From Rikenellaceae bacterium (GTDB taxonomy: Bacteria > Bacteroidota > Bacteroidia > Bacteroidales > Rikenellaceae): DNA of 64,000 nt. Below are positions 17,061 to 25,452 of this stretch, piece by piece (position 1 is the first letter of the stretch; each line of letters starts with the position of its first letter). The notes under the pieces were generated by a model. It saw nothing but the letters and a program-made list of their open reading frames with translations. It ran no database searches and had not been told where the DNA came from. The stretch is taken from NCBI GenBank assembly GCA_017463585.1, contig JAFTOX010000013.1:62001-126000 (forward strand), written 5' to 3'. The position numbers were made by a program, and so were the translations under genes.

Positions 17061-17756
17061 ATGAAGCGAATTTTGAACATATTGCTGTTGCTCGCGGTGG
17101 CTGTTTCGCTCGGTGCGTGCGAGGCCGATATGGCTGATTTCGATCATAAAGAAGATGAATTTATGATCGACTACGGCACAGTGTTGATTACCAATGGCAA
17201 CGGGTGGGAAAGTTACTACATTATCCGCGATGACGGCATTGCGTTGGGTGTGTTCGGCGAGCGAGGTTATCTGAATGACACAGACAATGGCAGCCGCGTA
17301 ATGATCAACTACAACGTGTTGGGCGACCTCTCGCCACTGCATCTGCCCGAATCGTGCAAGGCAGGTTACGCCATTCAGCTCAACGCCCTGCGTTCGTTGC
17401 CCTGCCAGCAGACCATCATAGGCTCTGAACCTACCGCTAAGTGTTCGCCCGTCTATGTCAGCTCGGCACACGTTGGCAAATCGTATCTCGACCTCTGCTT
17501 TGACTACAAGTCGCTCAACAATCAAAAGCATAAGTTCGAGCTCTATTGTCCTGCGCCCGACGATCCGGTTCTCGATCTCTATCTGATCCACTACGGCGAC
17601 GACGACAAAAACAACGACGGACAGATGATCACTTCGCACCGCATTTCGTTCGACATCGAGGCTCTGCGTGGCGACGAACCGCGCCCCTTCACGCTGCATT
17701 GGGTCGGCTTGGAGGGTGCGGATAAAGAGCGCACAGGCTCGCTCAACGCTCGATAA
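17061..17756 (+). CDS. NigD-like lipoprotein
   Basis: 231 residues. A lipoprotein signal ends LGAC with the lipidated Cys20, followed by the acidic EADMADFD that can act as a surface-export signal in Bacteroidota. The body matches the NigD-like pattern (DYGTVLI, ESYYIIRDDG, GSRVMINYNVL, YLIHYGDDD). In B. thetaiotaomicron a NigD protein acts downstream of Dma1 in vesicle production. The matching promoter here supports the same regulatory relation. Biochemical activity is unknown. Confidence 0.85.
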   Translation: MKRILNILLLLAVAVSLGACEADMADFDHKEDEFMIDYGTVLITNGNGWESYYIIRDDGIALGVFGERGYLNDTDNGSRVMINYNVLGDLSPLHLPESCKAGYAIQLNALRSLPCQQTIIGSEPTAKCSPVYVSSAHVGKSYLDLCFDYKSLNNQKHKFELYCPAPDDPVLDLYLIHYGDDDKNNDGQMITSHRISFDIEALRGDEPRPFTLHWVGLEGADKERTGSLNAR

Positions 17757-17839
17757 ACCGAGGCGGGAAACGAGCACCCGCCACACACTTATTCAGCCAC
17801 TTCCGTGTGGGCACACATAATTATAGGTTTAAGGGAGAG

Positions 17840-17866
17840 AAGGTCGGCCGTGACGGTCGGCCTTTT
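17840..17866 (+). terminator. Terminator after nigD
   Basis: Stem AAGGTCGGCCG / CGGTCGGCCTT with a 3-nt loop, followed by TTTTC, about 85 bp past the nigD stop. Confidence 0.75.
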
Positions 17867-17904
17867 CACGTCATAGGGACGTGTTTTGCTGTTTTATTTT
17901 GATT

Positions 17905-18100
17905 TATAAAATACGCACGCGGTGGCGTGTCATCATTGGCGGGTCGCCCTTTGGGCGAGCCCCCCACCCGCCAATGATGAGTCTAAATTGCATCAAAGTA
18001 AAAAAGCAAAACCCGCCACCATTTTATCAGCCGCAGAGTGTGTGTCAAAATCAGAGATTTTGCCAAATCATTTTGAATCTTGAACTTTAAATTATGAATT
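17905..18100 (-). repeat. Hairpin repeat element, copy B (opposite orientation)
   Basis: The core is a perfect 14-bp stem CATCATTGGCGGGT (17931-17944) with ACCCGCCAATGATG (17966-17979), inner hairpin CGCCC-TTT-GGGCG, and the one-sided bulge C-rich on this strand, so G-rich on the minus strand. A flanking hairpin CACGC-GGTG-GCGTG lies at 17916-17929. The TCAAAGTAAAAAAGCAAAAC stretch and the TTTTGAATCTTGAAC end match copy C. It fills most of the ~395-bp gap between nigD and metK; apart from two terminators I see nothing else there. Confidence 0.78.
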
Positions 18101-18129
18101 AAAAAAGGCCGCACCCTCAGGGCACGGCC
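18101..18129 (-). terminator. Terminator after metK
   Basis: Minus strand GGCCGTGCCC-TGA-GGGTGCGGCC (two G-U pairs) followed by TTTTTT, 22 bp after the metK stop. Confidence 0.8.
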
Positions 18130-18151
18130 ATAAACATTCAGCGCAGACGGC

Positions 18152-19441
18152 TTAGAGTGCGAACTCCTTTTGGAGCATCTCAACTGCGTCGAGCTTCTCC
18201 CAACCAAAGAACTCAACCTCGACCTCAACTTCTTTGCCCTCGCGTACGAGCTTCTCGGTGCGGGTGTAGGGGCGGTTGCCGAAGTGGCCATACGAAGCGG
18301 TAGCCTCGAAGATCGGATTCTTCAAGCCGAAACGACGCACGATAGCCGCAGGACGCAGATCGAACAGACGAGCTACGTGCTCGGCGATCTCGCCATCGCT
18401 CATCGTGAGTTTCGACGTGCCATAGGTATCGACATAGACACTCAACGGCTGTGCGATACCGATTGCATAGCTCAACTGAACCAGCACCTCGTCAGCGATA
18501 CCCGCTGCAACCATATTCTTGGCGATGTGGCGCGCTGCGTATGCTGCCGAGCGGTCAACCTTCGACGAGTCCTTACCCGAGAATGCACCACCACCGTGAG
18601 CACCACGACCACCGTAGGTATCGACGATAATCTTACGACCCGTCAGACCTGTATCACCGTGCGGACCACCAATCACAAACTTACCCGTCGGATTGACGTG
18701 CAGAATGTAATCGTCGCCAATCAACTCAGCCAGAGCGTCATTTGCACGCTCCAAGCGAGCCTTCACGCGGGGAATCAAGATCGTGCGAACGTCCTCGCGG
18801 ATCTTCTCCTGCATAGCGCGCTCGGCCTGCTTCTCGTCCATACCCTCACCTGCGGTGATAAACTCGTCGTGCTGAGTCGAAACAACAATAGTATGCACAC
18901 GCTGAGGCTTGCGGTCATCGCCATACTCAATCGTCACCTGGCTCTTCGAGTCGGGACGCAGGTAGGTCATCACCTCACCCTCGCGGCGAATTACCGCCAG
19001 CTCCTTCAAAATCACGTGCGAGAGGATCAACGTTGCGGGCATCAGCTCGCGGGTCTCGTTGCAAGCGTATCCGAACATAATGCCCTGGTCACCTGCACCT
19101 TGCTCCTCTTCGCTCTGGCGAACAACGCCCTGATTGATATCCGACGACTGCTCGTGGATAGCCGACAGAATGCCGCACGATGCAGCGTCGAACTGATAGT
19201 CGCTCTTGTTGTAACCGATACGGTCGATCACGCGACGTGCAACGCCCTGAACATCAACGTATGCCTCCGAGCGCACCTCGCCCGCTACGACTACCAGACC
19301 CGTGGTGCAAAGCGTTTCGCAAGCCACCTTCGACTGCTCGTCGTGGCGCAGAAATTCGTCGAGAATTGCGTCTGAAATCTGATCTGAAACTTTATCGGGA
19401 TGTCCCTCCGAAACGGACTCCGATGTAAATAAAAAACCCAT
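18152..19441 (-). CDS. metK: S-adenosylmethionine synthetase
   Basis: 429 residues. It makes SAM from methionine and ATP as a cytoplasmic oligomer. Clear motifs are [31 protein letters not shown], the P-loop [18 protein letters not shown], and [16 protein letters not shown]. Its ~135-nt leader contains a SAM-II riboswitch, so expression is probably repressed by its own product. The promoter uses a -33 element lying within the neighbouring repeat. Confidence 0.98.
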   Translation of the reverse strand: MGFLFTSESVSEGHPDKVSDQISDAILDEFLRHDEQSKVACETLCTTGLVVVAGEVRSEAYVDVQGVARRVIDRIGYNKSDYQFDAASCGILSAIHEQSSDINQGVVRQSEEEQGAGDQGIMFGYACNETRELMPATLILSHVILKELAVIRREGEVMTYLRPDSKSQVTIEYGDDRKPQRVHTIVVSTQHDEFITAGEGMDEKQAERAMQEKIREDVRTILIPRVKARLERANDALAELIGDDYILHVNPTGKFVIGGPHGDTGLTGRKIIVDTYGGRGAHGGGAFSGKDSSKVDRSAAYAARHIAKNMVAAGIADEVLVQLSYAIGIAQPLSVYVDTYGTSKLTMSDGEIAEHVARLFDLRPAAIVRRFGLKNPIFEATASYGHFGNRPYTRTEKLVREGKEVEVEVEFFGWEKLDAVEMLQKEFAL

Positions 19442-19506
19442 TGTTATACTGCTTTATTGGTTAAACGTATAAAATGGGAAAAATTGGCTGTTGGAATAAA
19501 AAACGT

Positions 19507-19560
19507 GCTGTTTTAGCGATTTTTTATTGTGGTTGCAATCAGTCCAAATCTTTCCACATT
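19507..19560 (-). ncRNA. SAM-II (SAM_alpha) riboswitch in metK leader
   Basis: On the minus strand TGTGG pairs with CCACA (P1). The enclosed loop is AAAGATTTGGACTGA-TTGCAA. It is followed by an A-rich stretch ending TCGCTAAAACAGC. GATTTGG, TTGCA just before the P1 3' strand, and CGCTAAA are the conserved core I know from alphaproteobacterial SAM-II aptamers. Loop bases CTGA can pair with TCG/CAG in the 3' part as the pseudoknot. It lies 66 nt upstream of the metK ATG. Confidence 0.85.
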
Positions 19561-19575
19561 GTCATTTTCGAGCCG

Positions 19576-19605
19576 CAAAGGTAACGTGTTTTTTGAATAA
19601 TTCAA
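19576..19605 (-). promoter_or_regulatory. metK promoter
   Basis: Minus strand TTG (19603-19605), 19 nt, TACCTTTG (19576-19583). This is the canonical Bacteroidota spacing. The start site would fall just before the riboswitch. The TTG lies inside the heptad end of repeat copy C. Confidence 0.7.
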
Positions 19606-19768
19606 AATTCGAGATTCAAAATTCAAAATTATTTGGCGATTTCTGACAAATCGACACACACTCGCGGGCTCGCCCTTTGGGCGCCCACCACAGCCCACCG
19701 ATAATAAGTCCAAAAGTATCAAAGTAAAAAAGCAGAACCCGCCCATATGGCGGGTGAATCTTGAATTA
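19595..19768 (-). repeat. Hairpin repeat element, copy C
   Basis: On the minus strand it runs from TAATTCAAGATTC (overlapping the tamL stop codon) through ACCCGCCATATGGGCGGGT, GCTTTTTTACTTTGAT, a partly decayed outer stem, inner hairpin CGCCC-AAA-GGGCG and a CGATTT/AAATCG hairpin. It ends in TTTTGAATTTTGAATC heptads. It is the best case for both ends being present as terminal inverted repeats. With the riboswitch it accounts for the ~324-bp gap between tamL and metK. Confidence 0.8.
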
Positions 19769-22141
19769 GAATGGGTAGCCGACACCAAAGTTAAGTGCCG
19801 TATTCTTCCAGCGGAAGTTGTGAATCCAGCGCTCGCCCATCGGTTGGTTGGGGTCGTAGAGGCGGATACCCCAGTCGAAGCGCAGAATCGCAAACGAGAT
19901 ATCCAAGCGAATACCAAGACCCGTATTGAAACCTATATTCTTATAGAAATCGTTGAAACGGAAGACCGATCCTTCGGGATACTCGCGATTCTTCTGACCG
20001 ATCATATAGACATTACCCGCATCGAAGAAGACCGCACCGTTGAACATACTCCAAATCGGGAATCGGAATTCGAGGTTGGCCTCGATCTTCATATTACCCA
20101 CCTGACTCGGATAGATCTTCTGATCCTCGCTGATCGCTACCCCACCCGGACCGAGCGTACGTGCCGCCCAACCACGCATCGAGTTGCTACCACCGGCATA
20201 GAACAGACGGTCGATCGGGATTTCGGTCGAGTTGCCGTAAGCCAAACCCGCACCCGCATAGAGTCGATATGCCAGCGCCGTCTTTGCGCCAAGCACCTCC
20301 TTGCGACTGAACGAGAGGTCAGTACGGAAATATTGCGAGTAGCGAATACCGAAGACATTGTAGTGGTCACGATTGGGCTCGGGCTTTGACAACAGGTGCG
20401 ACAGAGCACCCACCAAGTTACCCGCCGTCTCCCAATTGACACGGATATTGGTTGCATTGCCGTTAATGTTACGTATCTGATTATTAAATACGTACGAGCC
20501 CGAAATACCCGCAATCAACTGCTGCGAGTAACTATTGCGCAGGTAGGGATTCTGCAATCGGTCGAGGAATTCGGGGTCGATATACCCCACCTTAATCAGC
20601 GTCAGATCGATCGGTCGCAGAGCAAAGTTCGAGTAGCGACCATTACCCCACGTGTAGCTCCACGAGGCACTCGACAGCACACGCTGGTAGTAGGGACGAT
20701 CCTGCGAATTGATCGACAGCTCGACCTTCGTACGAGGATTCGAGATCGACGCCGAGCGGCGGATATTGAACGGCACAATGAATCGCGGGAACGACAACGA
20801 GGCCGATCCGCCGATTTCGAATGCACGTTTGCGCTTTGCCTCGGCGCCCTTCATAAACTCATATCCGAGCGAGAACGACACATCGAGCAGCTCCATACCT
20901 CGGAAAATATTGTGATTCTGATAACCGACCGTACCTCGCAGACCGTAGAAACTCGACGTCGTAGAGCCCTCTAACTCAACCTTATAGCTCTGTGGCAGAG
21001 CGGGCGTGCAGAAGATATTGCAATTGAGGTAGCCCTCCTTGGTCGAGATCGAGTGATCGACACCACGACCATTGGCCGCCGAGCCGATAAACGACACCTC
21101 GGTTGCGGTCGTATCCTCCTCGAACTGAATGTTGGCACTACGGAAATAGCCCACACGCATAATCTGATCGTAGGTATCCTGTATTCCCTTCGCGCTGAAC
21201 AGGTGGTTGGGGAAAAGGTCAATCGTCTGGCGCAGCACCTTCGGACGCACCTTCAATTTATCGTCGTAGATGATATTCAGACCACGATATTCGACCGTAT
21301 CCAAGCGGTCGATATAGCTACTGTCGCTACGGGCAACTGTCGGGTCGTAGTTCGAAAAGAGATTGACGTTGCGCAGTCGGTAGACCGTGTTATTGTCCAT
21401 AATCGGCTGACCGCGATCGTTATAACCCGTCAGATTCTGGCGCACCTCAACGGTCACATTGGCACGATAACCACCCACGGTCGTATCAACCTCGTAGAGG
21501 ATATTGTTGATCGTAAAATTGAAGTAGCCGCTATTGCGCAACATCGTACTAATACGCGAGCGCTCCTTGTCCAACACTGTGAAGTCCAACACGTTACCCG
21601 TGCGCAACAACGACGCCGCAGTGTCCTCCAAGATGATCGGAGCGAGGAATCGGTCACGGAAACGATACTTGATTTCGCCGATTCGATACGGACGCCCCTG
21701 CTTGGTGCGATAGGTCACAATGGCACGTCGGCGCGAGGTGGTATCGATCGAGTACGAGGCCTCCGAGTTGAAGTAACCGCGCGAGTCCATATAGATCTTG
21801 ATGTTCGAGGCCGAACGTTCGGTCTGCAACGTGTCGAGATAGACCGGAGCTTCGCCAATGCGACGTTTCAGGTTGTTCCACCAATTCTGCTTGTCGGGAT
21901 TGGCCGAAAAATAGGTCCACAAGTAGAAATTGGTACCCAAAAAGCGCTTGTTGGGCTGCTGACGCACGTAGCGACCAATCTCGTCGGCCGTGATACGCTC
22001 GTCGCGCGGAACGCTCTCGTCGGGTTTGATCTCGTTCTTTTGGAGCAGATATTTGCCCTGCGGAATGCTATGCGTAATACCACACCCCACAGCCATCGCC
22101 GCAATGAGAATCAATCCTATGAATCTACTCCAAAACTTCAT
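19766..22141 (-). CDS. tamL: TamL-like outer-membrane assembly lipoprotein (BamA/TamA superfamily)
   Basis: 791 residues. A lipoprotein signal ends MAVGC (Cys20), unlike proteobacterial TamA. POTRA-like repeats follow (residues ~25-350) and then a 16-strand Omp85 barrel that includes the lid motif GGSNSMRGW and ends in GYPF, with the C-terminal Phe needed for barrel assembly. In Bacteroidota this lipidated form is TamL, working with TamB in envelope assembly. No tamB is adjacent. The stop codon overlaps a repeat end. Confidence 0.88.
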   Translation of the reverse strand: MKFWSRFIGLILIAAMAVGCGITHSIPQGKYLLQKNEIKPDESVPRDERITADEIGRYVRQQPNKRFLGTNFYLWTYFSANPDKQNWWNNLKRRIGEAPVYLDTLQTERSASNIKIYMDSRGYFNSEASYSIDTTSRRRAIVTYRTKQGRPYRIGEIKYRFRDRFLAPIILEDTAASLLRTGNVLDFTVLDKERSRISTMLRNSGYFNFTINNILYEVDTTVGGYRANVTVEVRQNLTGYNDRGQPIMDNNTVYRLRNVNLFSNYDPTVARSDSSYIDRLDTVEYRGLNIIYDDKLKVRPKVLRQTIDLFPNHLFSAKGIQDTYDQIMRVGYFRSANIQFEEDTTATEVSFIGSAANGRGVDHSISTKEGYLNCNIFCTPALPQSYKVELEGSTTSSFYGLRGTVGYQNHNIFRGMELLDVSFSLGYEFMKGAEAKRKRAFEIGGSASLSFPRFIVPFNIRRSASISNPRTKVELSINSQDRPYYQRVLSSASWSYTWGNGRYSNFALRPIDLTLIKVGYIDPEFLDRLQNPYLRNSYSQQLIAGISGSYVFNNQIRNINGNATNIRVNWETAGNLVGALSHLLSKPEPNRDHYNVFGIRYSQYFRTDLSFSRKEVLGAKTALAYRLYAGAGLAYGNSTEIPIDRLFYAGGSNSMRGWAARTLGPGGVAISEDQKIYPSQVGNMKIEANLEFRFPIWSMFNGAVFFDAGNVYMIGQKNREYPEGSVFRFNDFYKNIGFNTGLGIRLDISFAILRFDWGIRLYDPNQPMGERWIHNFRWKNTALNFGVGYPF

Positions 22142-22155
22142 ATCGCATTGATTTG

Positions 22156-22905
22156 CTATTCGTTATCCAAGAATCCCTGCGCACGCAACGTCGCCAGATA
22201 GCGCTCGGCGTACTGCACATTGTCGGCGGCAGGATAGCGGAAATCGGTAAAAATCCGTGCCAAGCTATCCACTCCGTAACGCTCCAAAAGAGCCAAAGTT
22301 TGTTCCGAAGTTTCGCGCTCGGCCCACAACTCGTCAATCTCAGCCGAGGTGAACGGATTGTAACGGTCATAGTGCACCACCGCCTCCATCGGCAGACGGT
22401 CGCTCACGGGAGGCTGCTCGGCGGGGTGCCCGATTGCCAGCACCGCCGTCGGCACTACACCACGCGGCAGTTCCAACAATTCAACCAAATGGTCAGCCGA
22501 ACGCAACACCGTATCGACAAAGCAGATACCCAACCCGTGCGACTCGGCCTGCAAAGCGGCATTTTCGGCTGCACGCAGAGCGTCCGCCGCAGCGTGAGCA
22601 TACCACATAAGGTTGTGATACTCAGGCTTTGTATCACGTTGTGCGCACCACTTCGAGAAGCGATGCACATCGGCACAAAAGACCAACAACACCGCCGCCT
22701 CCTCGGCTGCCGAGCCGTCGTGGCTATCGATTGCCAGCTCACGTCGCACACGACTATCGATCGTCACAATGACGCTATAAAGCTGCATATTGCCGACGGT
22801 CGAGGCGTGCGTTGCGGCTTGGAGAATATCGGTCAGCACCTCGGGCGCGATGTCGCGGCGGAGGAAATGGCGTACCGAACGATGTGTAGCGATCTCTTTG
22901 AGCAT
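22156..22905 (-). CDS. NfsA-type nitroreductase family flavoprotein
   Basis: 249 residues. HRSVRHFLRRDIAPEVL at the N-terminus is the FMN-binding signature of nitroreductases. ESHGLGICFVDTVL and the VVPTAVLAIGHPAEQPPVSDRLPMEAVVH segment are typical of the oxygen-insensitive NADPH-dependent NfsA/FRP group. Cytoplasmic FMN oxidoreductase; the physiological substrate is unknown. tamL starts 14 bp downstream, so the two are probably cotranscribed. Confidence 0.88.
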   Translation of the reverse strand: MLKEIATHRSVRHFLRRDIAPEVLTDILQAATHASTVGNMQLYSVIVTIDSRVRRELAIDSHDGSAAEEAAVLLVFCADVHRFSKWCAQRDTKPEYHNLMWYAHAAADALRAAENAALQAESHGLGICFVDTVLRSADHLVELLELPRGVVPTAVLAIGHPAEQPPVSDRLPMEAVVHYDRYNPFTSAEIDELWAERETSEQTLALLERYGVDSLARIFTDFRYPAADNVQYAERYLATLRAQGFLDNE

Positions 22906-22931
22906 CTTCTGTTGAGATTATATCCGAAATA

Positions 22932-22939
22932 CAAAAGTA
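22932..22939 (-). promoter_or_regulatory. -7 box for nitroreductase-tamL
   Basis: Minus strand TACTTTTG (TAnnTTTG), 27 nt before the nitroreductase start. Confidence 0.5.
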
Positions 22940-23069
22940 ATAAAAACTTTCGAGATTTGAGGTATAAAACTGTTGCTCGGCTCTAATTTTTTCGCCAAGA
23001 ATGTTACAACTTTGCAAAAAAATTGCTAACATTGCACTGAAACTTTTAAGATTACACATTCCGCAACGA

Positions 23070-23267
23070 ATGAAACCAAGCAAAGACTTCCGCTCTTTCG
23101 ACTCGACTGCTGACGGTCGAAAGAGTCCCAAGCTCGCCCCAATTCACAAAAGTGGCAAGGAGCGACATAACCTCTACGATCGATTCGACGACGAAGACGA
23201 CGAGCCGATCGATTACCGTCCGCGAGAGTCGGCACGCGATTACTACGACGACGGCGACGAGGAGTAA
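23070..23267 (+). CDS. Small acidic hypothetical protein
   Basis: 65 residues if started at ATG 23070 (MKPSKDFRSFDSTADG). A longer in-frame ORF begins at 23001 but would add an AT-rich leader-like stretch. Highly charged: basic N-terminal half, then DRFDDEDDEPIDYRPRESARDYYDDGDEE. No domain recognised and no signal peptide. Codon choice in the last half resembles neighbouring genes, which favours it being real. Function unknown. Confidence 0.55.
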   Translation: MKPSKDFRSFDSTADGRKSPKLAPIHKSGKERHNLYDRFDDEDDEPIDYRPRESARDYYDDGDEE

Positions 23268-23299
23268 CCGACAACGAGCCCGTCACCGTAGTTGATTGA

Positions 23300-23468
23300 A
23301 ACATAGCACACTGCACCATTGCGCCGCCCCACCAGAGGCGGCTGCGAATGTTTTGTAAGCGGCGGTGTGAGCAATTTTGGCGGGGCGCAAATAAAGGAAA
23401 ACCCACGAGCGGGTTTAATTGCGAACAGTAATTTTGAATCTTGAATCTTGAATTTTGAATTAAAAAAT
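23300..23468 (+). repeat. Possible degenerate repeat copy D with TTGAATC heptads
   Basis: A GC-rich imperfect hairpin region (TTGCGCC near 23325 facing GGCGCAA near 23395) is followed by an AAACCC/GGGTTT hairpin and then TTTTGAATCTTGAATC heptads. These end at the start codon of the hydrolase. Only the heptad end clearly matches the other elements. The ~200-bp gap holds no gene I can support. Confidence 0.45.
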
Positions 23469-24272
23469 ATGCCAATTACCGAAAAATTCATTATGGCGGG
23501 TGATACCGCTCTGCATATTGCCGACTCGCAGGTGGGCGAGCGTTGCGTTGTGCTGTTGCACGGCTATTTGGAGTCGATGATCATTTGGGAGGAGTTTGCA
23601 TACCAGCTCGCACCCCACGCACGTGTGATTACGCTCGACCTGCCCGGTCACGGAATTTCGATGGTCAAGGGCGAGGTGCACTCGATGGAGATGTTGGCCG
23701 ATACGGTAAGTGCAATGTTGGAAACACTTGGCATTGAGCGTTGTACATTGGTCGGTCACTCGATGGGCGGCTACGTTGCTCTGGCATTTGCCGAGCGCCA
23801 CCCCGAGCAGTTGGAGGGTTTGGTACTGCTGCACGCAACGCCCAACGCCGACACCGAGGAGAAGGCCGCCGACCGTCAGCGCGAGATCGACGCCATCGTA
23901 GCGGGACGCAAGGAGTTGCTGGTGCGCAAGGCCGCCGCACGTCGTTTTGCCGAGCAGAACCGCAAGCGTTTTGCCGACGAAATTGACGATTGTATCGAGA
24001 TCGCTCTGCTGTGCGAGGACGAGGGTATCGTGGCGATTGTGCGTGGTATGGGCGAGCGTCCCGACCGCAATGAAATGCTCACGAAACTCACTGCACGACA
24101 GATGTTCGTCTTCGGTCGCAACGACGACTATATCCCCACGGAGCGTGCCGAAGCGGTCGCAGCCCGACACCCGCAAGCCGAGGTGGTTTGGTTGGAGCAG
24201 TCGGGTCATATGGGTTTCATCGAGGAAGCTGAGGCATGCGCCGAGGCGATCATTAAATTTATCGAACGATGA
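23469..24272 (+). CDS. Alpha/beta hydrolase
   Basis: 267 residues from ATG 23469 ([12 protein letters not shown]). An upstream in-frame ATG at 23448 lies in repeat sequence and is unlikely. Oxyanion motif LLHGYLES, nucleophile elbow GHSMGG, acid in FGRNDDYIP and catalytic His in SGHMGF make a complete Ser-Asp-His triad. Cytoplasmic; substrate unknown. It overlaps the GNAT gene by 4 bp. Confidence 0.9.
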   Translation: MPITEKFIMAGDTALHIADSQVGERCVVLLHGYLESMIIWEEFAYQLAPHARVITLDLPGHGISMVKGEVHSMEMLADTVSAMLETLGIERCTLVGHSMGGYVALAFAERHPEQLEGLVLLHATPNADTEEKAADRQREIDAIVAGRKELLVRKAAARRFAEQNRKRFADEIDDCIEIALLCEDEGIVAIVRGMGERPDRNEMLTKLTARQMFVFGRNDDYIPTERAEAVAARHPQAEVVWLEQSGHMGFIEEAEACAEAIIKFIER

Positions 24273-24697
24273 CAGGATTAATCATTGACGAATTGCTCTC
24301 TATAACCGACGAGGAGAGCCGACAGATAGCCTCGCTCGTGGCGCAACTTAGCTCGAAAGAGGTCATTCCCTCGTACTTTAACGCCGTGGCGCAGGCACCT
24401 CACACTCAGCTTTTTGCCGCGCGTCTGGACGAGCAGATTGTGGGCGTGCTGGTGCTGGCTCACTACCCCACTCTGACGGGTCGCAAGGCGTGGATCGAGG
24501 ACGTTGTTGTCGATGAATCGAGACGCGGCTGGGGTATCGGTCGTGCGCTGGTTAATCGTGCCATCATCGAGGCAATGGAGCACGAGGCAGCGACCATCGA
24601 CCTCACGTCGAATCCATTGCGCAGGGCGGCCCATAACCTCTATCGCACCTGCGGATTCAGCGAACGTGCCACAACGCCCTTCCGACTGAAATTCTAA
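24269..24697 (+). CDS. GNAT family N-acetyltransferase
   Basis: 142 residues. It has the acetyl-CoA-binding core with [21 protein letters not shown] (motif A, R-x-x-G-x-G/A variant) and the C-terminal [16 protein letters not shown] (motif B). Such enzymes acetylate small molecules or proteins; the substrate is not predictable. It overlaps the upstream hydrolase stop, so the two are translationally coupled. Confidence 0.9.
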   Translation: MTGLIIDELLSITDEESRQIASLVAQLSSKEVIPSYFNAVAQAPHTQLFAARLDEQIVGVLVLAHYPTLTGRKAWIEDVVVDESRRGWGIGRALVNRAIIEAMEHEAATIDLTSNPLRRAAHNLYRTCGFSERATTPFRLKF

Positions 24698-24737
24698 AAT
24701 TGTAGCGTCAAGGTGCGTGATTCTCATAATAAATATG

Positions 24738-24745
24738 TATATTTG
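24738..24745 (+). promoter_or_regulatory. -7 box for gamma-carbonic anhydrase gene
   Basis: TATATTTG, 27 nt upstream of the ATG at 24773. Confidence 0.55.
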
Positions 24746-24772
24746 TGAATTAATTAAAATTACGATAACACT

Positions 24773-25303
24773 ATGGCAATCATTAAAAAAGTTCGTGGCT
24801 ACGAGCCCGAAATTGGCGAAAATACATTCTTGGCCGAATCAGCAACTATCATCGGTAACTGCAAAATCGGCAAGGGTTGCTCGATCTGGTATGGCGCCGT
24901 GCTGCGTGGCGACGTGAATGCAATCACCATCGGCGACCGCACTAATATTCAGGACGGTGCGGTGATCCACACCCTCTTTGACGGCTCGAAGAACCCCTCG
25001 CAGACACACATCGGTAATGACGTTTCGGTGGGTCACAACGCAACGATTCACGGCGCGATAATCGGCGACAGCTGCCTGATCGGTATGGGCTCGACCATTT
25101 TGGACAACGCCGTAGTGCCCTCGGGTTGCATTATCGCTGCAAATGCGCTGGTGCTCTCGAACTCGAAGCTCGAACCCAACAGCGTCTATGCTGGCGTGCC
25201 CGCAAAGAAGGTCAAGGAGATCACACCCGAACAGCGTAAAGAGATCGTCGAGCGCACCGCACGCGACTATATGCTCTACGCAAGCTGGTACACCGAGGAG
25301 TAA
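24773..25303 (+). CDS. Gamma-class carbonic anhydrase-like hexapeptide protein
   Basis: 176 residues of left-handed beta-helix repeats (AVLRGDVNAITIGDRTNIQDGAVIH). The metal-ligand His pattern is present: VIHTLF, then VGHNATIHG about 26 residues on. It belongs to the PaaY/YrdA/CaiE group of trimeric gamma carbonic anhydrase-like proteins, cytoplasmic. True CO2 hydration activity is uncertain, as many members lack it. Confidence 0.9.
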   Translation: MAIIKKVRGYEPEIGENTFLAESATIIGNCKIGKGCSIWYGAVLRGDVNAITIGDRTNIQDGAVIHTLFDGSKNPSQTHIGNDVSVGHNATIHGAIIGDSCLIGMGSTILDNAVVPSGCIIAANALVLSNSKLEPNSVYAGVPAKKVKEITPEQRKEIVERTARDYMLYASWYTEE

Positions 25304-25312
25304 CAGCACGCT

Positions 25313-25417
25313 ATGCAGGAGAAAAAGCCATCGTTCATCGAGACGTACATCATTACCATTGCCGTAATGATGATGACGCTCTGCACGGTTCTATTGCTTT
25401 ACCACATTTTCAAATAG
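25313..25417 (+). CDS. 34-residue single-pass membrane peptide
   Basis: ATG at 25313, 9 bp after the carbonic anhydrase stop. The encoded peptide (MQEKKPSFIETYIITIAVMM, then TLCTVLLLYHIFK) has a charged N-terminus and one membrane helix, which resembles real small membrane proteins. It lies 35 bp before the histidine kinase, so it may be part of the same transcript. No homologue recalled; function unknown. Confidence 0.5.
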   Translation: MQEKKPSFIETYIITIAVMMMTLCTVLLLYHIFK

Positions 25418-25452
25418 ACAACTGAATACCAACCAAATAAGGCACACTCGCT

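Noticed and set aside
17881-18090. 69-codon ORF in the nigD-metK gap
   Set aside because: It lies wholly in repeat copy B, and its translation (for example KVKKQNPP and LNLEL) is what heptad and hairpin sequence gives in one frame.
23026-23491. Minus-strand ORFs over the small acidic gene and the heptad tract
   Set aside because: The peptides include FKIQNSKF-type runs that come from heptad repeats; no promoter or domain.
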